In this document: piece after piece, positions 6,533 to 9,245 of the stretch | How positions within the stretch are numbered: position 1 is the first letter of the stretch | How the letters are laid out: the number at the start of each line of letters is the position of its first letter | Source of the DNA: Flavobacterium psychrophilum | GTDB lineage: Bacteria; Bacteroidota; Bacteroidia; Flavobacteriales; Flavobacteriaceae | Assembly (NCBI GenBank): GCA_945897545.1 | Contig: CAMDGJ010000111.1 | Span: 1 to 9,245, forward strand | Length of the DNA: 9,245 nucleotides | Direction: 5' to 3' | Program-made: the position numbers and the translations under genes | The notes under the pieces: generated by a model | The model's database searches: none | What the model was told of the DNA's origin: nothing | The model's input: the letters and a program-made list of their open reading frames with translations, nothing else

Positions 6533-8012
6533 ATGTTGAGGTTTTATATAGGTCACTTGAAGTCTGGACCTGACGCGTATCGATCATATTGGTATAGTAA
6601 TCAACTCCTTGATTTACTATTGATACAGGAAGTGTTGTCTGGTAGTTCATGCCGTTTACGAGTGTTGCCTGAAGTTCAATCCAGTTACGTGTTTGCCAAG
6701 TCAATGTGGGTACACTATAATACAATTGAACGGAAGATAGTGACACTCCCGCCGGTAGGCTGACGTTCATATTTATTTTTAAACTACCATCTAACTGCAT
6801 ATCAGAATTTGTAATATTTATAGTGCCAAAAGGACTACCAACTCCCTTCAAATAGTAATTCATGTATCGTTGCTTCATTGTAGCCGAAGAGGACAATGTG
6901 GTATGATTGAGATTAGCCATTGTGACGTGATTTTTAGTCCCTGTAATTGCATTCAGCGTTGCTGAAACAGCTTCCGGCCAAAAATAAGTGTCATTCGTTG
7001 CTTGTTCAATAAAATAGGGTGCAGTAATATCTTTTGCTCTTCTTCCTGCATCTAAATAAGTCAACCAATCGCTTTTATAATGTGATGGCATTTGGGCAAT
7101 AAAGTTTGACCAAAACGAGCCTGTTTCATAAAAACCACAACCCCAGGTGGAGTAAGCAGCTTTCACTCTGGAACCCAACAGACCCGCAGTGAATGTAGTC
7201 AGGTATCCACCCCAGGAGGAACCTGTTACTGCCATTTTTTGGGCATCTACATTAGGTTGCGAACTTAATAAATTAAATGCCTCTATACTTCCAATTATTG
7301 CATCATAGAGGGTACTGTTTTGAATACCACCCACTACGTTTAATTTTGGACCTTCTCCGGGAACAACTGATTTCCATGGTCCGGTTGAATACGGAGAAGA
7401 ATTTGCTATACTTGCAATTCCTGGTTCATCTAAAGCCATTGTAACGTATCCCAATGCCGCATAGGTTTGAAGGTTATTAACTAAACCCTCAGCAATACCA
7501 CCTCCCCCATGATACATGAGAATGCCGGGATAGACTCCAGCAGCTTTGGGATAAGCCATAATTGCATAAATGGTATTGACACCATCTTTTGATTTAAAAG
7601 TAAATCTTTTAGTACTGATTGCAGCTGTTCCAGATCCTGAATCTGTTGTACTGATTACTTGTGATACAGAAGGAATATTGGTAAGAAACAATTTTAATGG
7701 ATCCTGCCCGAAAATTGTAAATGCTGTGGGTTTTGAACTCGCAGCATTAAAACTGGTATTTGCCTCAACAATTGCTGTGGCGGTATACGTTCCAGCAGCT
7801 GATGGCAAGGAGGTATTTGGTCCATAACTTGTTGCACCTGTTCCCACATAACTAAAAGTGTAGCTTGTACTTGTGCCGCTATTCGATGCCTCAAAGGGCC
7901 CCTGAGGCGAATCATTATACACGTATGTTTTAACAGGAGTAACGGTTACAATAGGATTGTTTTGTGAGTAGCCCAAGGTGGTAACTAACAAGATAATTAT
8001 TAGGTATTTCAT
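6255..8012 (-). CDS. T9SS-exported alpha/beta-hydrolase, probable carbohydrate esterase
   Basis: This is a 585-residue protein. Residues 1-16 are a short signal peptide (MKYLIIILLVTTLGYSQ, cut near YSQ). Residues about 20-101 form a Thr/Ser-rich beta domain resembling MBG-type modules (SAAGTYTATAIVEAN). The alpha/beta-hydrolase core spans about 125-390. Visible elements are the oxyanion-type HGGGG (168-172), the nucleophile elbow GSSWGG with Ser266 (264-269), a likely acid at Asp341 in ATNDTYFWPE, and a likely His370 in NLNHTT. A beta-rich segment follows (about 398-490), then a T9SS sorting domain (about 500-585). The core resembles acetyl-xylan-esterase and dienelactone-hydrolase-like or prolyl-oligopeptidase-like hydrolases. 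Beside glycosidase genes, deacylation of a polysaccharide is the favoured role; a peptidase is possible. It is the first gene of the minus-strand set, diverging from a GH71/GH99-like gene. The leader before ATG is AT-rich without Shine-Dalgarno. Confidence 0.88.
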   Translation of the reverse strand: MKYLIIILLVTTLGYSQNNPIVTVTPVKTYVYNDSPQGPFEASNSGTSTSYTFSYVGTGATSYGPNTSLPSAAGTYTATAIVEANTSFNAASSKPTAFTIFGQDPLKLFLTNIPSVSQVISTTDSGSGTAAISTKRFTFKSKDGVNTIYAIMAYPKAAGVYPGILMYHGGGGIAEGLVNNLQTYAALGYVTMALDEPGIASIANSSPYSTGPWKSVVPGEGPKLNVVGGIQNSTLYDAIIGSIEAFNLLSSQPNVDAQKMAVTGSSWGGYLTTFTAGLLGSRVKAAYSTWGCGFYETGSFWSNFIAQMPSHYKSDWLTYLDAGRRAKDITAPYFIEQATNDTYFWPEAVSATLNAITGTKNHVTMANLNHTTLSSSATMKQRYMNYYLKGVGSPFGTINITNSDMQLDGSLKINMNVSLPAGVSLSSVQLYYSVPTLTWQTRNWIELQATLVNGMNYQTTLPVSIVNQGVDYYTNMIDTRQVQTSSDLYKTSTSLNTVSNIALSGVSVFPNPLQQNKLTIKVDGVNTSEIFKVTISNLQGQVVYQTDFSSKNFIEINTVGWLKSAVYLVSVQSGQKISTTKLIVQ

Positions 8013-8019
8013 ATTTTGT

Positions 8020-8105
8020 TATTGAATTTAATATTGATTTTAGTACTTACCGGGTTTGGAGCGATGGTCATGTGAAATATATTGAAATTGCTTCAATACT
8101 ATTGA
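8020..8105. promoter_or_regulatory. Cluster of TATTGA motifs upstream of the esterase gene
   Basis: TATTGA occurs on the plus strand at 8020, 8032, 8080 and 8100, and inverted (TCAATA) at 8093-8098. They form two overlapping palindromes: TATTGAA-ATTGC-TTCAATA (8080-8098) and CAATA-C-TATTG (8094-8104). A regulator binding site for the esterase operon is a reasonable guess, but AT-rich DNA gives such words easily. No regulator gene is in the window. Confidence 0.4.
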
Positions 8106-8226
8106 TAGCATTATTTTTGACAGTATGTGCTTCATAAGAAGTTATGCGAGTTTTGAAAAATATACCGAATCTAAAATATATCTAGTTAAACATGGCCATA
8201 CTATTTAAATTTATTTTTTTACAATG

Positions 8227-8234
8227 CAAATGTA
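8227..8234 (-). promoter_or_regulatory. Candidate minus-7 promoter element TACATTTG for the esterase gene
   Basis: On the minus strand this matches the Bacteroidota sigma-A minus-7 consensus TAnnTTTG exactly. No TTTG minus-33 element is seen at the expected spacing, and it would give a leader of about 200 bases. It is a weak candidate. Confidence 0.25.
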
Positions 8235-8373
8235 GAAGCAGAATATTAATTTTTCATTAACTATGAAATTTTATTGGAAAAAAAAGACTAATTTAATTTA
8301 GTAAGTTATAATTGAATAATTTTTTTTAATTAATGGTTTATTAATGTATTGTTAAGTATCGGGTATTATTATT

Positions 8374-8413
8374 GCACATAGTATTGTGCTTTTATTTTAA
8401 ATTATAAAGCACA
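8374..8413. promoter_or_regulatory. Triple GCACA/TGTGC inverted motif upstream of the GH99-like gene
   Basis: GCACA (8374-8378) is inverted as TGTGC (8385-8389) across TAGTAT. The second unit extends to TGTGCTTT (8385-8392), which pairs with AAAGCACA (8406-8413). The middle half-site thus belongs to two alternative inverted repeats. The block lies about 60-100 bases before the ATG at 8474, where an operator or promoter would be expected. As RNA it could form either of two hairpins. No T-tract follows a stem, so a terminator is unlikely. Confidence 0.45.
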
Positions 8414-8473
8414 GTGATGTTTATATTGTATTTTATCTTAATTTTAAATATTCCAAGTGTAATTGTGTTATTT

Positions 8474-9245
8474 ATGAAATCCAAAAAAATTGTATCCCTT
8501 TTTATATTGTTTTTAACAATAGTTTATTCCAATTCAGTTTCTTCGCAGGATCAACTCACTAACAAAGTAATGATGGGGTATCAAGGATGGTTTTTAGCTC
8601 CTGGAGATGGTTCGGCGACAAACAATCCATGGACTCATTGGTTTAGAAGCGGCACTACCCCCGGCCCCGCAAATTTAACTGTAGATATGTGGCCTGACAT
8701 GTCTGAATATACAGATAAATTTAACACTAATATGACCAACTCTGATGGCTCAAACGCCCAATTATTCTCCTCTTACAGTTTAAGTACGACACGCAAACAT
8801 TTTGAGTGGATGAGCAACTACAACGTGCATGGTATTTATCTGCAACGTTTTTTAACTTCTGTAGAAACTCAAGGTTCACCTCTGTTTAAAGCAAAAAACA
8901 AAGTACTTGATAATGTAATTAAATCGGCTGCAGAATATAACCGAAAGTATGCGGTTATGTATGATATGAGTGGAGTAACTGATGCTACTATGTATGCAAA
9001 AATTGTAGCAGATTGGGAATATCTTGTTAATACCTATGATATCCTTAACAAGCCGGAATATGTAAAACAGAATGGAAAACCAGTAGTGGCTATTTGGGGT
9101 ATTGGTTTTAAAGACCGTAGTTTAACAACGGCGACATCTCAAGCTATAATTGATTATTTCAAAACCAACGCAGCTCCTAAATACCGTGCTTATGTTATGG
9201 GAGGTGTTCCTGAGGGATGGAGGACACTCAGCGGATCTTCAGAAA
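8474..9245 (+). CDS. Secreted GH71/GH99-like glycoside hydrolase, N-terminal part (runs off the window)
   Basis: The ATG at 8474 opens a frame of 257 codons that is still open at the window end. Residues 1-25 are a signal peptide (MKSKKIVSLF, hydrophobic core, cut near VSSQ). The mature part reads NKVMMGYQGWF (30-40), NPWTHWFRSG (51-60), NLTVDMWPDMSEY (67-79), AQLFSSYS (95-102), HFEWMSNYNVHGIYLQRF (109-126), YAVMYDMSG (159-167), KPVVAIWGIGF (202-212) and VMGGVPEGWR (241-250). This series is characteristic of a Bacteroidota TIM-barrel family related to GH71/GH99, often labelled xylosidase/arabinosidase in older annotation. The catalytic glutamates of GH99 would lie downstream of the window, so activity cannot be confirmed. 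GH99 proper comprises endo-alpha-mannosidases, which would suit the GH92 genes nearby. It is divergent from the esterase gene. No Shine-Dalgarno is seen before the ATG. Confidence 0.87.
   Translation, partial: MKSKKIVSLFILFLTIVYSNSVSSQDQLTNKVMMGYQGWFLAPGDGSATNNPWTHWFRSGTTPGPANLTVDMWPDMSEYTDKFNTNMTNSDGSNAQLFSSYSLSTTRKHFEWMSNYNVHGIYLQRFLTSVETQGSPLFKAKNKVLDNVIKSAAEYNRKYAVMYDMSGVTDATMYAKIVADWEYLVNTYDILNKPEYVKQNGKPVVAIWGIGFKDRSLTTATSQAIIDYFKTNAAPKYRAYVMGGVPEGWRTLSGSSE

Larger units (their letters stand above)
8013..8473. promoter_or_regulatory. Divergent intergenic region between the esterase and GH99-like genes
   Basis: The 461 bp contain no convincing gene and separate two outward-facing reading frames, so they must hold promoters for both. 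The DNA is very AT-rich, especially 8170-8473. Two clusters of inverted motifs sit near its ends (8020-8105 and 8374-8413). The octamer TAGTATTG, one mismatch from the Bacteroidota minus-7 consensus TAnnTTTG, occurs once facing each gene. The copy at 8379-8386 faces right, and the copy at 8094-8101 is on the minus strand. Each lies roughly 80-90 bases from its start codon. No clear minus-33 TTTG accompanies either. Confidence 0.6.

Noticed and set aside
7694..7915. Minus-strand open frame of 73 codons within the esterase gene in another frame
   Set aside because: It overlaps the signal-adjacent domain of the esterase, has low-complexity Q/R-rich composition, and has no independent start signal or family resemblance.
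1..9245. CRISPR array, tRNA, rRNA, riboswitch or transposase gene
   Set aside because: No regularly spaced identical repeats, cloverleaf-like segments or transposase-like reading frames were seen on either strand.

Overview
The window reads as a carbohydrate-degradation segment from a Bacteroidota genome, most likely a Flavobacterium-like or related type IX-secreting lineage. The evidence is AT-rich DNA, AT-rich start regions without Shine-Dalgarno sequences, two proteins ending in type IX secretion (T9SS) sorting domains, and glycoside hydrolase families typical of this phylum. It holds five protein genes, of which the first and last are cut by the window edges. I see no RNA gene, CRISPR array, transposase gene, SusC/SusD pair or regulator gene.

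Layout. Four genes lie on the minus strand and are listed here in transcription order. The first is a T9SS-exported alpha/beta-hydrolase, probably a carbohydrate esterase (8012 to 6255). A 353-bp gap rich in palindromes follows. Next is a 1004-residue right-handed beta-helix protein with two bacterial Ig-like domains, a lectin-like sandwich and a T9SS sorting domain (5901 to 2887). After 57 bp comes a complete GH92 alpha-mannosidase-family protein of an unusual sequence type (2829 to 499). After 85 bp comes the N-terminal part of a second, more canonical GH92 protein (413 to 1, running off the window). Divergent from this set, across a 461-bp intergenic region, is a plus-strand gene (8474 to 9245, running off the window) for a secreted GH71/GH99-like protein.

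How they may work together. GH92 enzymes are exo-alpha-mannosidases, and GH99 and its relatives include endo-alpha-mannosidases. The neighbourhood therefore fits breakdown of an alpha-mannose-containing glycan such as mannan, N-glycan or a decorated algal or fungal polymer. The esterase would remove acyl groups and the beta-helix protein would cut or bind an acidic or branched backbone at the cell surface. The GH92 enzymes, which carry signal peptides but show no T9SS tail where the end is visible, would trim oligosaccharides in the periplasm. The substrate and the activity of the beta-helix protein are inferred only.

Most unusual signals: a 278-bp, about 94% identical DNA repeat encoding the T9SS tails of two otherwise unrelated proteins; an array of five palindromes between the esterase and beta-helix genes, including a 22-bp-arm inverted repeat; clustered inverted motifs on both sides of the divergent intergenic region; and an atypical active-site motif set in the complete GH92 protein.
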